Positions 16,233-25,799 of a DNA stretch of 64,000 nt are shown piece by piece. Origin of the DNA: CAUVKI01 sp963552605 (GTDB lineage Bacteria; Bacillota; Clostridia; Tissierellales; Peptoniphilaceae); NCBI GenBank assembly GCA_963552605.1, contig CAUVKI010000003.1, positions 1-64,000 on the forward strand, written 5' to 3'. The position numbers and the translations under genes are program-made. Under the pieces are notes generated by a model. The model saw only the letters and a list, made by a program, of their open reading frames with translations. It had not been told where the DNA came from and did not search any database. Position 1 is the first letter of the stretch; every line of letters begins with the position of its first letter.

Positions 16233-17626
16233 TATTCCCCTTTCTTTTTCACGGCTATGAGTTCAACTGCTCGGATTAAGACTTTTTTCATTTTTTCCCG
16301 AAAATGAGACATAAAAGGAAAAAGTAATATATCTGTATCTTTTCCGAGTTCTCTATTATCGTCGTATTGGGCTTCGTATAACGCCCAATCGCAATAATTA
16401 AAATCAAAAATTCCGTTGTCGTAACTTCTAACACTGCCGTTTTTGTTTTTAACCATTATTCCGAGGGCGGGAATTGCTTTGTCCTCATCTTTCAAGTCGA
16501 GTGTTTTTTGGTCTAAAAAATATACAAGCCCTTGTCTGAATTTTACAAGCCGTATTGTGCAGGCTATGTTTACTTCGGAGTGGTTAATTTCCATTAGAAA
16601 AGAGGCTTCCAAAGGTGCGGCGTAATAAGCCCCAACTATATCGAAAAGAAAACATTTATATCGGTATGGGAATTTCGCCGCTTTCTGCTCCGCTTTTGCT
16701 CCCTCGCTCTCGGGAGAGGTGTTCCCCCAAATCCTTTCATCTCCCATTTTTCCGCTTTCGACTCGTAACGATACGTCATCAGCTTTTACATATCCAAATC
16801 CATAATTAGACGGATTTATCGTGGATTCAAAACGAGTTATATGGACGGTGTTAAGAAGAGATGATAAAGGAGCTTGGTCATCAGGGTCGTTCAATTTCAC
16901 TCCAACATCAAAATGGAAAAAGAATAAACCCTCTTTTTTTATTTCTTCTTTCCAGTTGGTAAAGTTTTCGTATTGTTCGTCAATTTCAGTCTTTACCGTT
17001 GTATTTACTTTTATTTCAGGAAGTCCGGGCGTTATTGTTATTCTTTTGTGTAACAACGCACCTTGATTTAAATCTGTTATTCGGGCATCCCAAGGCGGTG
17101 CTCTGTCGGCTAAGTATGTGCCGGGTTTTACGGGGGAAATTAAAGCCTCAGGGTCAAGATATTCTTCTTTCACTTCAAATTTGACTATATAGTTGCAAGA
17201 TACTTCTAAATCGCAGTAGTAATCAGGGATTATTCCGAAATTCGAAGTTTTAATAAGCGGTAAAGGTTTACTTCCTAAAAATGGAGTAACTTCACCGTCC
17301 CAGTAAGGCTCTGTGCATTCTATATCGCCCTCTTTACAAGGTAAGGGATAAAAGAATATCCTTTGCGGCCATCCTAAGTAGGGGAATTTTGGAGTTATAT
17401 ACCAAGAGTGATACTCGTCTATATGGCTTCCCCCGTTTACAGCCCAAGTGTGGTTTGTCTTATCTCCTACTTTTACACTTACTGAACCGCCATTTAAATC
17501 TTTTGCCCACTCCCTTGCCGACACTGTAAATTCTAAATCGGCGGGAGGCGGTATTGAGCCTTTCGGAAAATCCTCTACAATTATTTCATATTCGAAAGTC
17601 CCTTTTATGATGTTGTCCCCTGCCAT
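16232..17626 (-). CDS. Phage structural protein, tail tip/baseplate region, unknown
   Basis: 464 residues, no recognised domain. It lies between the tail-tip protein and the lysis genes and is coupled to both by TAATG overlaps. Many aromatic and beta-type segments suggest a virion surface protein. Function unknown. Confidence 0.55.
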   Translation of the reverse strand: MAGDNIIKGTFEYEIIVEDFPKGSIPPPADLEFTVSAREWAKDLNGGSVSVKVGDKTNHTWAVNGGSHIDEYHSWYITPKFPYLGWPQRIFFYPLPCKEGDIECTEPYWDGEVTPFLGSKPLPLIKTSNFGIIPDYYCDLEVSCNYIVKFEVKEEYLDPEALISPVKPGTYLADRAPPWDARITDLNQGALLHKRITITPGLPEIKVNTTVKTEIDEQYENFTNWKEEIKKEGLFFFHFDVGVKLNDPDDQAPLSSLLNTVHITRFESTINPSNYGFGYVKADDVSLRVESGKMGDERIWGNTSPESEGAKAEQKAAKFPYRYKCFLFDIVGAYYAAPLEASFLMEINHSEVNIACTIRLVKFRQGLVYFLDQKTLDLKDEDKAIPALGIMVKNKNGSVRSYDNGIFDFNYCDWALYEAQYDDNRELGKDTDILLFPFMSHFREKMKKVLIRAVELIAVKKKGE

Positions 17627-19395
17627 TATTGCTGTCCTCTGTCCAAGATTATTATTAGTCCCTCTTCTATCTTTTGTGCAATTGCTCTGGCTTCCGCACG
17701 ATTTTTTGCGATGTGTATATTTCCGCCACCGCCCTGCTGCGGTGGATTAGGCGGGTTAGGCGGATTGTTCGGGTTTTCCTCGGGCGGGTCTTTTTCGGTA
17801 GGTTTAAGCTCTATGGAGTGCGGTAGATACTCTACCCTTAACAGCGGAAAACCCGCCATCTCGAACGTGTAGTCTATTTCTTTTATAGTTCCGTCAGCAG
17901 GGTCTCTTTCATATTTCGGCAGATTCAAAAATTCTATTTTTTGAGGGAGTGTTCCTACATTTAATACAAGGTCTTTCCCGATTAACTTTTCTTTGTTGTA
18001 TAGTCTAATCCATCGGGATTCATCAAGCCGATAATCGTTGTGTCCCCATTTTAGGTTCGGCAGTTCATTTTTATAGTGTTTCAGATATGCGGGTGAAGCT
18101 GTAAGAGTTACTACTACTTCTACATCTATAACTTCTTTTAATAATTTTTCTTCCTGTTCTTTCTTTTCTTTTTTAATTTCTTTTTTAATTGCGTCCTCGT
18201 TCGGGGATATGTATATGTCAAGTCCGGAAGTTCGAGCAATAAGCATTTTTGATAAACTATCAACAACTAAAGATAAAATTTGCCCCTCTTTTAGAATTAA
18301 ATCCCCTATAAACACATCTTTTTTATATTTTTCTAAGTCTAACTTGGTTAGAAATTCATTCGGCGGAAAATAATCACCCGAAGCTTTTTTAAGCCCTTTT
18401 ACATTATCTTCGTTTGCGTTTTCAATGTCGTCCCGTACTTGGGTTTTTAGATACCAAAAGAAAGATGCGGTAAAAAGAGGCGATTCTTTTTTCTTTACAT
18501 ACTCCCAATCTTCTTTTTTGCCTTCTGCTCGTATGCGTACATAACGAGGAGAGCCTTTTTCTTCTTCCTCGTTCTCGTCCTCATCTTCTCCCCCGTCCTC
18601 ATCTTCATTCATTCCCCATTCTTCCAAGGATTGTTTAAAATTTATCGTGTGGTGTGTATATCTTATAGGGTTATAAGCTACAGAGAAAACTCGCATAAGC
18701 TCTTGAGTATCAAGTCTTGTGTTTTTTATGATTAAAAAATCCGCAGGGATTATAGAGTGGGTATCTTTTAGCACAGCTTCACAGCTTCCCTCGGACACCT
18801 TGTTTATTTCGTTATAGGTACAAGAAATGTTTATCAGGTTTTTACCGTCCTCTACTGTTTCAGAAAGAGTGTTTTTGTTTACAAAAGCAAAGTCGAAATA
18901 TACTCTTTTTCCGTTAAAGCGCAGTCTTATACCGTAGCTTTTAGACACTGTAATCAGAGCTTCTCTTATGGTTGCGGGTTTGAAGTTTACCTTTCGGAGT
19001 GTGCCTTTTGCGAAGATTTCGTTGTCTGCACTCCAGTCAAGCCCGAAACCTATCGGAGCGGTTTCCATTATTTCTAAAAGAAGTTGGAATAAAGATATGG
19101 AATTATATTTAAAGGTTTTTTTAAGCTTTACGTCTGAAAGCTTGTAGCTTATATGCTCGCAGTGTACTTGTATTTTTGGCTGCCCGTTATCTACAACAGA
19201 TACATCTTTCATATAATACTCATCCCCGTCCGCTAGTACTTTGTTTCCTGACTGACAGAGAGCAATATTAAGAGTGGAAAAAGGCAGTTCAAAGTCCACC
19301 GTGTTTTCGTAAAACGCCGAACGATATAGTTTTGCGGATATGAAGTCTAATTCGTAAGGGAATAGCACTCCTTTAGAGTCAAAGATTTTAAGCAT
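17626..19395 (-). CDS. Tail-associated (Tal-like, ReqiPepy6 Gp37-like) minor structural protein
   Basis: 589 residues. The N-terminal half (LKIFDSKGVLFPYELDFISAKLYRSAFYENTVDFELPF..., then the DGDEYYMKDVSV segment) matches the tail-hub/Gp37-like baseplate fold. An acidic stretch (NEDEDGGEDEDENEEEE) sits in the middle and a PNNPPNPPNPPQ linker near the C-terminus. Probably the tail hub at the tube tip. Confidence 0.7.
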   Translation of the reverse strand: MLKIFDSKGVLFPYELDFISAKLYRSAFYENTVDFELPFSTLNIALCQSGNKVLADGDEYYMKDVSVVDNGQPKIQVHCEHISYKLSDVKLKKTFKYNSISLFQLLLEIMETAPIGFGLDWSADNEIFAKGTLRKVNFKPATIREALITVSKSYGIRLRFNGKRVYFDFAFVNKNTLSETVEDGKNLINISCTYNEINKVSEGSCEAVLKDTHSIIPADFLIIKNTRLDTQELMRVFSVAYNPIRYTHHTINFKQSLEEWGMNEDEDGGEDEDENEEEEKGSPRYVRIRAEGKKEDWEYVKKKESPLFTASFFWYLKTQVRDDIENANEDNVKGLKKASGDYFPPNEFLTKLDLEKYKKDVFIGDLILKEGQILSLVVDSLSKMLIARTSGLDIYISPNEDAIKKEIKKEKKEQEEKLLKEVIDVEVVVTLTASPAYLKHYKNELPNLKWGHNDYRLDESRWIRLYNKEKLIGKDLVLNVGTLPQKIEFLNLPKYERDPADGTIKEIDYTFEMAGFPLLRVEYLPHSIELKPTEKDPPEENPNNPPNPPNPPQQGGGGNIHIAKNRAEARAIAQKIEEGLIIILDRGQQ

Positions 19396-19396
19396 A

Positions 19397-20545
19397 TCAA
19401 ATCTCCATTTTAAACGGTACTAAAGGTGAAAAATCGATATCGTAAATTATTTTTAGAGTGTGGCGATTATCTTTAACAATCGGGTTGTCAAAAGCACAAA
19501 GGCTGTGTATTCTTGAGGGGGGAGCAAGTTTTACAGTAGTGTCACATATAAGTAAATTACTTCCGCTTCTTAGTAACATAGTGCTTGAGGTGTTAAGCGA
19601 TTGTTTTATCTTTTTTACAATGTCCACTATTACAATATTAGAACCGTCCAGTAGAAAAAGCGTATTTTCCATAAAGAACATATCTCGGATATTCCAATCC
19701 TCAAAAAGATTAGCCAAAGAATTTTCGGAAAGTTTCATTCCCGTTTCTTTATCCACGTGAATGATTTTTGGTTCTGTACTGCTTGTTGCATAGATTTCTC
19801 CGTTTTTGTGCGTTATAAGGTTTACGTCCTCTATCCCTACAAGAGGAATCTCTTTTTCTGTTTGTCCGTTTGCACTAAGTATTAGTATTCGGTTTCCGTT
19901 CTCTACCGCCCATATTTTCCCATCGTAAAAGGATATGCCTTTTACGTTGCTGTTATCTAATATTTTTGTCCAATTTGCTCCGTCCAACCTGTAAATCCCA
20001 TATTGGGATTTATAAATATTCCCCTGAGTATCAACAGTACGTGCAAACCCGTTAAAATCAGTGCCTTGGATAGGGGTAACGGTTTGAGGAAGTTTAAAAT
20101 CAACGCCCCCGAATATAATGCCTTTTATTTCTCCGTTTGCGGCGTGGGTCGGGAAATCGAAAACCAAATGCAGTTTGTTCAAACTGACACGACTTTCGTT
20201 TTCGTTGATTGTACCTTGGTTTGTAGCCGCTCCGCTATAAGTTTCCAATGTTTTGGCAAAAGCTAATTCTTTCCCCGGCAACCATAATTCGTCTAAAGGC
20301 TCAGGAGCTAATTTTAAATCCGACCTTAAAGAACATTGTGTAAATAATTTAGGTTGCTGTAACCAACCATTCGTCTGCATTTTATAATCGAACATCGATT
20401 GGACTATTAACGAATACAGAGCGGCGTAAAAACCTTTTTTTATTTCGTTATGGACTTTTATTTTCTTTTTTGTTATTCCGTCTTTTTGGACAAGGCAGGT
20501 AATTTCTCCGCCTTGGAATTTAGGGTTTGTTATTCTATCCAGCAT
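19397..20545 (-). CDS. Phage tail protein with propeller-like repeats
   Basis: 382 residues. A central region repeats the beat of short beta-propeller blades (TVDTQGNIYKSQYGIYRLDGANWTKIL, FYDGKIWAVENGNRILILS, HKNGEIYATS). The ends are not recognised. Position between Dit and the tail hub suggests a baseplate or receptor-binding protein. No firm family. Confidence 0.55.
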   Translation of the reverse strand: MLDRITNPKFQGGEITCLVQKDGITKKKIKVHNEIKKGFYAALYSLIVQSMFDYKMQTNGWLQQPKLFTQCSLRSDLKLAPEPLDELWLPGKELAFAKTLETYSGAATNQGTINENESRVSLNKLHLVFDFPTHAANGEIKGIIFGGVDFKLPQTVTPIQGTDFNGFARTVDTQGNIYKSQYGIYRLDGANWTKILDNSNVKGISFYDGKIWAVENGNRILILSANGQTEKEIPLVGIEDVNLITHKNGEIYATSSTEPKIIHVDKETGMKLSENSLANLFEDWNIRDMFFMENTLFLLDGSNIVIVDIVKKIKQSLNTSSTMLLRSGSNLLICDTTVKLAPPSRIHSLCAFDNPIVKDNRHTLKIIYDIDFSPLVPFKMEI

Positions 20546-20551
20546 TTTTAA

Positions 20552-21376
20552 TCACACCGCCTTGAGTTCAAATGTTATAGTCTCTATCGGAGCATTTATC
20601 CGCTCGATTTTATCTGCAATCGGATAAATGCCTTGCCATTCCTCACCTGTCCCCCCACCACCCGTGTTAAAAGCCACCCAATCCCCGTTGTCGTTAAGAT
20701 ATTCCAATCCTTGTGGGGTTTTCCTGATTTTAACTTCAGGAAGTTCCGATTTTAAAGCGTATGGGATGAGGTCTGTTTTTTTGGCATATAACGTCAAGTC
20801 TATATTTCCTACATTTCCCGGGTCGCCTTTTTCACCTTTTTCGCCTCTTGCTCCCCTCTCTCCTTTTTCGCCTCTCGCTCCGTCCTGCCCTCTTTCACCT
20901 TTTTCGCCTCGGTCTCCTTTTGCACCTCGGTCGCCTTTATCGCCCTTATCACCTTTATCACCTTTATCACCTTTATCGCCCTTTTCGCCCTTAACTGTGA
21001 TATTGTGCGTACCCCCCGACCTTGTTATAGATTGTTCTGTGAAAGTCACGGTGAACCGTCCGCTTCTTATGCTGAGTTCGTCTTGCTCTATCCCCGAGCA
21101 TATCATCTTGTATTCCTGTCCGTCCAATAGGAGTGTATCTGCACCGCTTAACCACTGATTTATAACTTCGTAATCCTCTGCTCTTTTGCTTTTATCCGTT
21201 GCTAAGTAACAAGAAAACTTAGCCTTTCTCGGTTCTTTTCCGTTGTAGACGGGGATTGCTCCGTCCGTTCCGAGGATATTTATTTCTTCTACTCTTGGGC
21301 TTGCTACATTAGGGCTTTTTGTAAGCTTTACTCTTAAGCCCATTTCGTTTGTAGTTTTTCCTTTCCAAGTAAACAT
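20552..21376 (-). CDS. Distal tail (Dit-like) protein fused to a collagen-like segment
   Basis: 274 residues in three parts. Residues 1-129 are Dit-like (FTWKGKTTNEMGLRVKL..., PRKAKFSCYLAT, QWLSGADTLLLDG). Residues 130-190 are 20 uninterrupted G-X-Y triplets rich in Lys/Asp/Glu/Arg with one GDP. Residues 191-274 are a C-terminal cap (YLNDNGDWVAFNTGGGG...). Dit forms the ring joining tail tube and tip. A collagen triple helix fused to it is unusual and could build a flexible fibre or adhesin arm. Confidence 0.75.
   Translation of the reverse strand: MFTWKGKTTNEMGLRVKLTKSPNVASPRVEEINILGTDGAIPVYNGKEPRKAKFSCYLATDKSKRAEDYEVINQWLSGADTLLLDGQEYKMICSGIEQDELSIRSGRFTVTFTEQSITRSGGTHNITVKGEKGDKGDKGDKGDKGDKGDRGAKGDRGEKGERGQDGARGEKGERGARGEKGEKGDPGNVGNIDLTLYAKKTDLIPYALKSELPEVKIRKTPQGLEYLNDNGDWVAFNTGGGGTGEEWQGIYPIADKIERINAPIETITFELKAV
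20807..20989 (-). repeat. Collagen-like triplet repeat in the Dit-like gene
   Basis: 20 consecutive G-X-Y codon triplets; the first six are nearly identical 9-bp units (GGNGATAAA-type), so length variation by slippage is likely. Confidence 0.9.
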
Positions 21377-21389
21377 TTAAATCCCCCCC

Positions 21390-23864
21390 TTATGTTGTTC
21401 CCATTGCTCTCTTGCGTCTTTTAATTTGGTCTTCTATTTCCCGCATTATCTCATTCACGTCCGCTTTTTTTTGCACTACGGGGTTGTTTATATTTATGTT
21501 TATGTTTGATTCCTTTTGCTGTTTTGTATTGGGATCATTGTTTTTGTTTTCTGTCGGCTTACGCATAGTCTTATCAATCTTATTAAATATGCTTTCAAGC
21601 CCTTTGTATAAAGCGTTGTTTGAACGGTCGTAGCTGTGTTGTTTATTATCCCGTATTTGTTGGTTGGCTAGCTGTATAGCCATATTCTTATATTTTTCGT
21701 CTTTAGTTTCTTTGTATTTTTCAACCAACTTGTCTATCGTTTCCGACTCTTCGGTAAGAGATTTATTCATTTCGTCAATTACCTTGTTTGCTTCCTTAGC
21801 CATATGTTTAATGGCTAAAACTGCCGCTCCTACTGCCGCAACAAGGAGTCCATATTGCACAATTAAGGCTTTAAGTGCGGATGCGGATAGGTTAGCTCCT
21901 AACTGTATATTTTTAAAGGGTGTCGTTAATTTTTGGAGTAAAATTGATTTACCGTGCAATTCTATTATTCCTCTTCCTAAGAGCCCCACATTTTTCACGA
22001 TAGAGCCAAGAATAATCGATAATGGTCCGAGAGCCGCTGTAACTATAAGTAATATACCAATGGTCTCTTGAACAGGTTCAGGTAATTTCGTGAATTTATC
22101 TGCTAAGCTTGCAAGAGCATTTGCTATTTTGATAACTGCGGGAGCAATAGCAGCACCCAGAGAACGAAAAGCGTCATCTATTGCATTTTTAGCCATTATC
22201 AGCTTGCTTTCCGTGGTTTGGTAACGCCTTTCCGTTTCTTCTACCAGTGCAGTATTTTCTTCATAAGCTTTTGCGGACATATCCAGAGCTTTTGCGAGTT
22301 CTTCGTGAGCGTGAGCGGTTCTCTTAATCACGTCCATTTCTCTTATGCCTTTAATTTTTAATGCGTCCAATATTAAGTTCATATTTTTACCGGCTTTGCT
22401 CGCTCTATTCAAACCTTTTAGAAATTCAGCTAAAGCTCGTGCAGGACTTTCTCTCCAGTGTTTTGCAAATTCTTCCGCACTTACTCCCGCTATCTGTGCG
22501 AACTGTTGCAGTTGTTTTCCGCCGCTTGCAACAGCTTTATCGATTCTTGTAATTACACGGCTAATTGCACTACCACCCATTTCTGCTTTTATTCCAAGGG
22601 CGTTAAGGGTTGCGGAGAGAGCCATTATCTCGGCTTCCGTCATACCGACTTGATGACCTGCTCCCGCAATTCGCATCCCCATCTCTACTATATCGCTCTC
22701 GAAAGTTTCAAAATGGTTGCCTAAATCTACTATTGACGCTCCCAGACGGTCGATATTCTCTATGGGCATTTGTGTTATATTTGCAAATTGAGATAAAGCA
22801 ATAGCGGCTTCCTGACTGCTTAGGTTTGTAGATACGCCCAAGTTAATCATAACTTTTGTAAAATCTAACAAATGTTCTTTTGCAACTCCGAGCTGTCCTG
22901 CTACTTCCGCTATTCCTGCTATCTCGGTTGCCGCCATAGGCAGAGTTTTTGACATCTCTCTAATATCTTCCGCCAGCTTATCCAGCTCCATATCACTCAT
23001 TTGGTCGCCATAAGTCTTAGCAATTCCCGCTACAGCACTCTCAAATTCAAGTGCGGCTTGAGTAGCGGCTTTTAAGCCTGTTACAATAGGAGTTGTAACT
23101 CTGGCAGTCCATTTTGTGCCGAGGTCTTTCAGCTTTTCCCCGAATTCCGTTATTTTATTTGCGCCATAATCCAAAGAACGCATAGTTTTATTTGCGTTTC
23201 TTGCTTCGCTCTCCATAGACTTAAGCTCTTTTTTAGTGTTTTGTATTTCCCTTTGGAGTTTTCGGAATTGAGCTTCCCCTTGGAGACCTTTGTTCATCTC
23301 CCGAGCCATTCTGTTATAGACTTGTTGCATTTCCAACAGTTTTTGTCTTGTTAGTGCTATGGTTTGAGATAAGACTTTTTGTTTCTGTGTAATAAGGTCT
23401 ATATTTCTCGGGTCTATTTTTAAAGCTTTGTCTATTTGTCCAAGTTCGTCTTTTAGTTTTTTCGTTTCCGTGTTAATTCCCGAAAATGCACGTTCATAAT
23501 TGGTTTTAAAATTATTTGCTTCGTTTGTAAGCTTCCTAATCTCTTGCTCGGTCGAAATTATTTCCCGCTTGAAATTATTAAACTGTTGAAGTGTTATTTC
23601 TCCCTTATCGAACGCCGCCTTTACTTGTTCCTGTGCGTTTTTTAGAGTCGTGAGTTTTTCTTTTGCTGTTCCGATTGCTTGGTTTAAGGTTTGGTATTTC
23701 TGCGCTATTAACTCTACATTCCTAGGGTCTACATTTAGATTTTTATTTATGTCTTTTAAGTCTCTCGTTAGCGCACTTGCGGCTTTTCTGACAGAGCCCA
23801 AAGCGGCTTCAAGTTTTCGGGTGCTCCCGTCTATTTCTATTGTTATTCCCTTTAAGTACGCCAT
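21390..23864 (-). CDS. Tail tape measure protein
   Basis: 824 residues. The N-terminal 230 residues are two rounds of a coiled-coil with INKNLNVDPRNVELI and IDKALKIDPRNIDLI. The central TP901-type core follows (ALEFESAVAGIAKTYGDQM..., LSSQEAAIALSQFANIT, GGSAISRVI), then hydrophobic segments (IGILLIVTAALGPLSIIL; LLVAAVGAAVLAI). It sets tail length and is the largest gene after the tail chaperones, as usual. Confidence 0.92.
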   Translation of the reverse strand: MAYLKGITIEIDGSTRKLEAALGSVRKAASALTRDLKDINKNLNVDPRNVELIAQKYQTLNQAIGTAKEKLTTLKNAQEQVKAAFDKGEITLQQFNNFKREIISTEQEIRKLTNEANNFKTNYERAFSGINTETKKLKDELGQIDKALKIDPRNIDLITQKQKVLSQTIALTRQKLLEMQQVYNRMAREMNKGLQGEAQFRKLQREIQNTKKELKSMESEARNANKTMRSLDYGANKITEFGEKLKDLGTKWTARVTTPIVTGLKAATQAALEFESAVAGIAKTYGDQMSDMELDKLAEDIREMSKTLPMAATEIAGIAEVAGQLGVAKEHLLDFTKVMINLGVSTNLSSQEAAIALSQFANITQMPIENIDRLGASIVDLGNHFETFESDIVEMGMRIAGAGHQVGMTEAEIMALSATLNALGIKAEMGGSAISRVITRIDKAVASGGKQLQQFAQIAGVSAEEFAKHWRESPARALAEFLKGLNRASKAGKNMNLILDALKIKGIREMDVIKRTAHAHEELAKALDMSAKAYEENTALVEETERRYQTTESKLIMAKNAIDDAFRSLGAAIAPAVIKIANALASLADKFTKLPEPVQETIGILLIVTAALGPLSIILGSIVKNVGLLGRGIIELHGKSILLQKLTTPFKNIQLGANLSASALKALIVQYGLLVAAVGAAVLAIKHMAKEANKVIDEMNKSLTEESETIDKLVEKYKETKDEKYKNMAIQLANQQIRDNKQHSYDRSNNALYKGLESIFNKIDKTMRKPTENKNNDPNTKQQKESNINININNPVVQKKADVNEIMREIEDQIKRRKRAMGTT

Positions 23865-23896
23865 TTTTTACTCCTTTATGTAAAAACAGCCCTCTA

Positions 23897-24139
23897 TTAG
23901 AGGGCGTTAATATCTTCTTGACTTGCCCATATTTCTTCATCTTCTCCCGATGCGGACAATTCATTTTCGTTGTAGATTTGGCAGTAATCCAGTAATTGTG
24001 CTAAGGTGAGCTGTTTAAGGTCGTTAAAAAACAGTCCTCTTTTCAGCGCACCGTATAAAATCATCTCACAATTCAGCTCTGTTCTTCGCGGTGGTTCTTC
24101 GTTTTGTTCTCTGTCGAACTCGGCATCGTCTTTTTTTTT
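23897..24139 (-). CDS. Tail assembly chaperone, -1 frameshift extension (GT)
   Basis: If ribosomes slip back one base in the A9 run at 24131-24139, the upstream tail chaperone continues KKKDDAEFDREQ...PPRRTELNCEMILYGALKRG LFFNDLKQLT and ends at 23897, adding ~80 residues. The region can also be read from its own ATG at 24064 (55 codons), but no ribosome site precedes that ATG. G/GT pairs made by -1 frameshifting just before the tape measure gene are conserved in long-tailed phages. Confidence 0.75.
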   Translation of the reverse strand, partial: KKKDDAEFDREQNEEPPRRTELNCEMILYGALKRGLFFNDLKQLTLAQLLDYCQIYNENELSASGEDEEIWASQEDINAL

Positions 24140-24510
24140 GTTACCGCACTTTGCATAAGGTCAGGTATAACTTCTTTCAATATGTCGTATATGGGGAACT
24201 CATCAAACTGCTTGAGCCATTGCTCCGGAGGGGGGGTTGTGGGGTCGTTAGTCTTAGCCATCGCCCAAATCAGTCCTATCAAGTCTACAAGTTCAAGCCC
24301 GCTAATCCCGTCCACAATAGCACTTAAATCTACAATTTGATTTTCGCTTAAATCTTCAGCCGACAGCCTCATATTTTCCAAAATTTGTGAGATGATGGGA
24401 AGTACCACTGTAAGCACATCATATCCGAATTGATTTTTGAAGTTAAAAGCGAAAAAGATGTTGGTTGATAGAGCAAGCTCTTTTTCGCCTACATTTATAA
24501 CCTTTATCAT
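24073..24510 (-). CDS. Tail assembly chaperone (G-like)
   Basis: 145 residues, read in the zero frame; it ends 66 bases after the slippery A run. The N-terminal part (LSTNIFFAFNFKNQFGYDVLTVVLPI) and acidic middle fit the tail chaperone encoded between the major tail and tape measure genes. Chaperones bind the tape measure protein during tail assembly. Confidence 0.75.
   Translation of the reverse strand: MIKVINVGEKELALSTNIFFAFNFKNQFGYDVLTVVLPIISQILENMRLSAEDLSENQIVDLSAIVDGISGLELVDLIGLIWAMAKTNDPTTPPPEQWLKQFDEFPIYDILKEVIPDLMQSAVTKKKTMPSSTENKTKNHREEQS
24131..24139 (-). other. Slippery sequence for programmed -1 frameshift
   Basis: Nine A's on the minus strand read A-AAA-AAA in the zero frame (aca aaa aaa aag). 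The -1 frame is open from here to 23897. Confidence 0.7.
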
Positions 24511-24512
24511 TT

Positions 24513-25061
24513 TTAACCTCTTACATACACAGTGTCAAAGAAAGTGTTGTACCCTGCCGCACTTTCGGGGATTTTCGCTCTCACATCGCCGTTTTTAGGG
24601 TGGGCGGATATCTTAATTTGCAGTTTATCCGTTTGCGGAGATATCTTCTTTTCTTTTGTTTTGTGGTCAACTGATGGTCTTGATACAGTACAGTTGTAAT
24701 ACAGGAACCGATTTTTCTCTTGGTCGCCCTTAACTTCAAAGCCCAAAGCGAAAGGCTTAGACACGGCGTCTTGATTTTCTATCAAGGCATCTTTATCTTT
24801 AATCTCTCCTAAGATTTTTTCCCGAAACTCATCTGACAGTAAAGCTATCTCCAAATCACCCTCGTACCCTGCATTGGCGAAACTGGAGTAGTACACGGAA
24901 TCGTCCGCATAAAAGTCATCACTTTCCCCTTGTGCTTTTAACGATAATTCTACTGCTCCCGCAAGCCTGAACTTTTCCCCGTAAGTTAAGCTGTCGGGAG
25001 TTTGTGCAGTTATGGGGAAGATATGAACATTTTTCAATCCGAATTTTATTTTGTTAGGCAT
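24513..25061 (-). CDS. Major tail protein
   Basis: 182 residues: MPNKIKFGLKNVHIFPI..., YGEKFRLAGAVELSL, FYADDSVYYSS, and DLEIALLSDEFREKILG are typical of the phi13-type major tail tube protein. It follows the connector genes and precedes the tail chaperone. It polymerises to form the tail tube. Confidence 0.85.
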   Translation of the reverse strand: MPNKIKFGLKNVHIFPITAQTPDSLTYGEKFRLAGAVELSLKAQGESDDFYADDSVYYSSFANAGYEGDLEIALLSDEFREKILGEIKDKDALIENQDAVSKPFALGFEVKGDQEKNRFLYYNCTVSRPSVDHKTKEKKISPQTDKLQIKISAHPKNGDVRAKIPESAAGYNTFFDTVYVRG

Positions 25062-25074
25062 TTCTTACTCCTTT

Positions 25075-25392
25075 TTATATACTGTAAATAACCTCATTCA
25101 CTTTTTCAGGCAAATCGATATCTCTGCTTTTTATGTAGTAGATATCATTTTCCTTTAATGCTGTTTGAATAGCTTTCTCCGTTTTTATATCCTTACCTTT
25201 TGTATAGAGCTCAAGCTCATAATGCTCAATCTCTATAAGTACGCTATCGTCAGCACCATAATTAAAAGGTTCATCGCTTCTTATAACGGCATATGGTAGT
25301 TTTTGGGGAGTTAAAAAACGGTATATCGCACACGGAACGCCCGCTTGTTGTATTATTTCCATCAGTTTTTCGGCTGTTACAAGCATCTTCAT
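25075..25392 (-). CDS. Tail terminator/neck protein, putative
   Basis: 105 residues, no strong motif. Position between an HK97 gp10-type protein and the major tail protein is that of the tail terminator (Gp17/minor capsid type). Overlaps the upstream gene by four bases. Confidence 0.6.
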   Translation of the reverse strand: MKMLVTAEKLMEIIQQAGVPCAIYRFLTPQKLPYAVIRSDEPFNYGADDSVLIEIEHYELELYTKGKDIKTEKAIQTALKENDIYYIKSRDIDLPEKVNEVIYSI

Positions 25393-25799
25393 TCCCCTTT
25401 ATATCCTTTAATTGCATTTTCCACATTTTCGGTAAATTTTTCAGCGGCGTATTTTTCTGCAGGTGCGATATGCGGAAAAGCTCTTGTCCGCCCCGTGCCC
25501 CCTGCGATTGCGTGTCCGTGTTCCAACAGGTGCGTTAATTGATAGTCTGTTTTGTTGTGTACGATAGTTGTTTCAACGTCTCCGTGCTTTTCTGTTTTTG
25601 TTGCCCAGCCTTTTCTGTATCGGGGACGGCGGTTCTTGTATGCACCACCCAAGTCTTGGCTTTTCAGTCTTTCTTTAGTCAGTGTTCCTGTTTTTTTGGC
25701 TTGTTTATTAACTTCTTCTTGTATATTCTTCGTGTATTTGTGTAGTTCCTCTACTACCAAGGCTTCCAGTCTGATTGGATTTACTCCGACCTTAGCCAT
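25389..25799 (-). CDS. HK97 gp10-family head-tail connector
   Basis: 136 residues with the family pattern: VEELHKYTKNIQEEVNKQAKKTG, then AYKNRRPRYRKGW and the LLEHGHAI...GRTRAFPHIAPA segment, which is the hallmark of gp10-like neck proteins. Confidence 0.85.
   Translation of the reverse strand: MAKVGVNPIRLEALVVEELHKYTKNIQEEVNKQAKKTGTLTKERLKSQDLGGAYKNRRPRYRKGWATKTEKHGDVETTIVHNKTDYQLTHLLEHGHAIAGGTGRTRAFPHIAPAEKYAAEKFTENVENAIKGYKGE

Noticed and set aside
20628..21158. Plus-strand frame of Pro/Leu/Ser repeats
   Set aside because: It is the complement of the collagen-like codons on the minus strand; no ribosome site.
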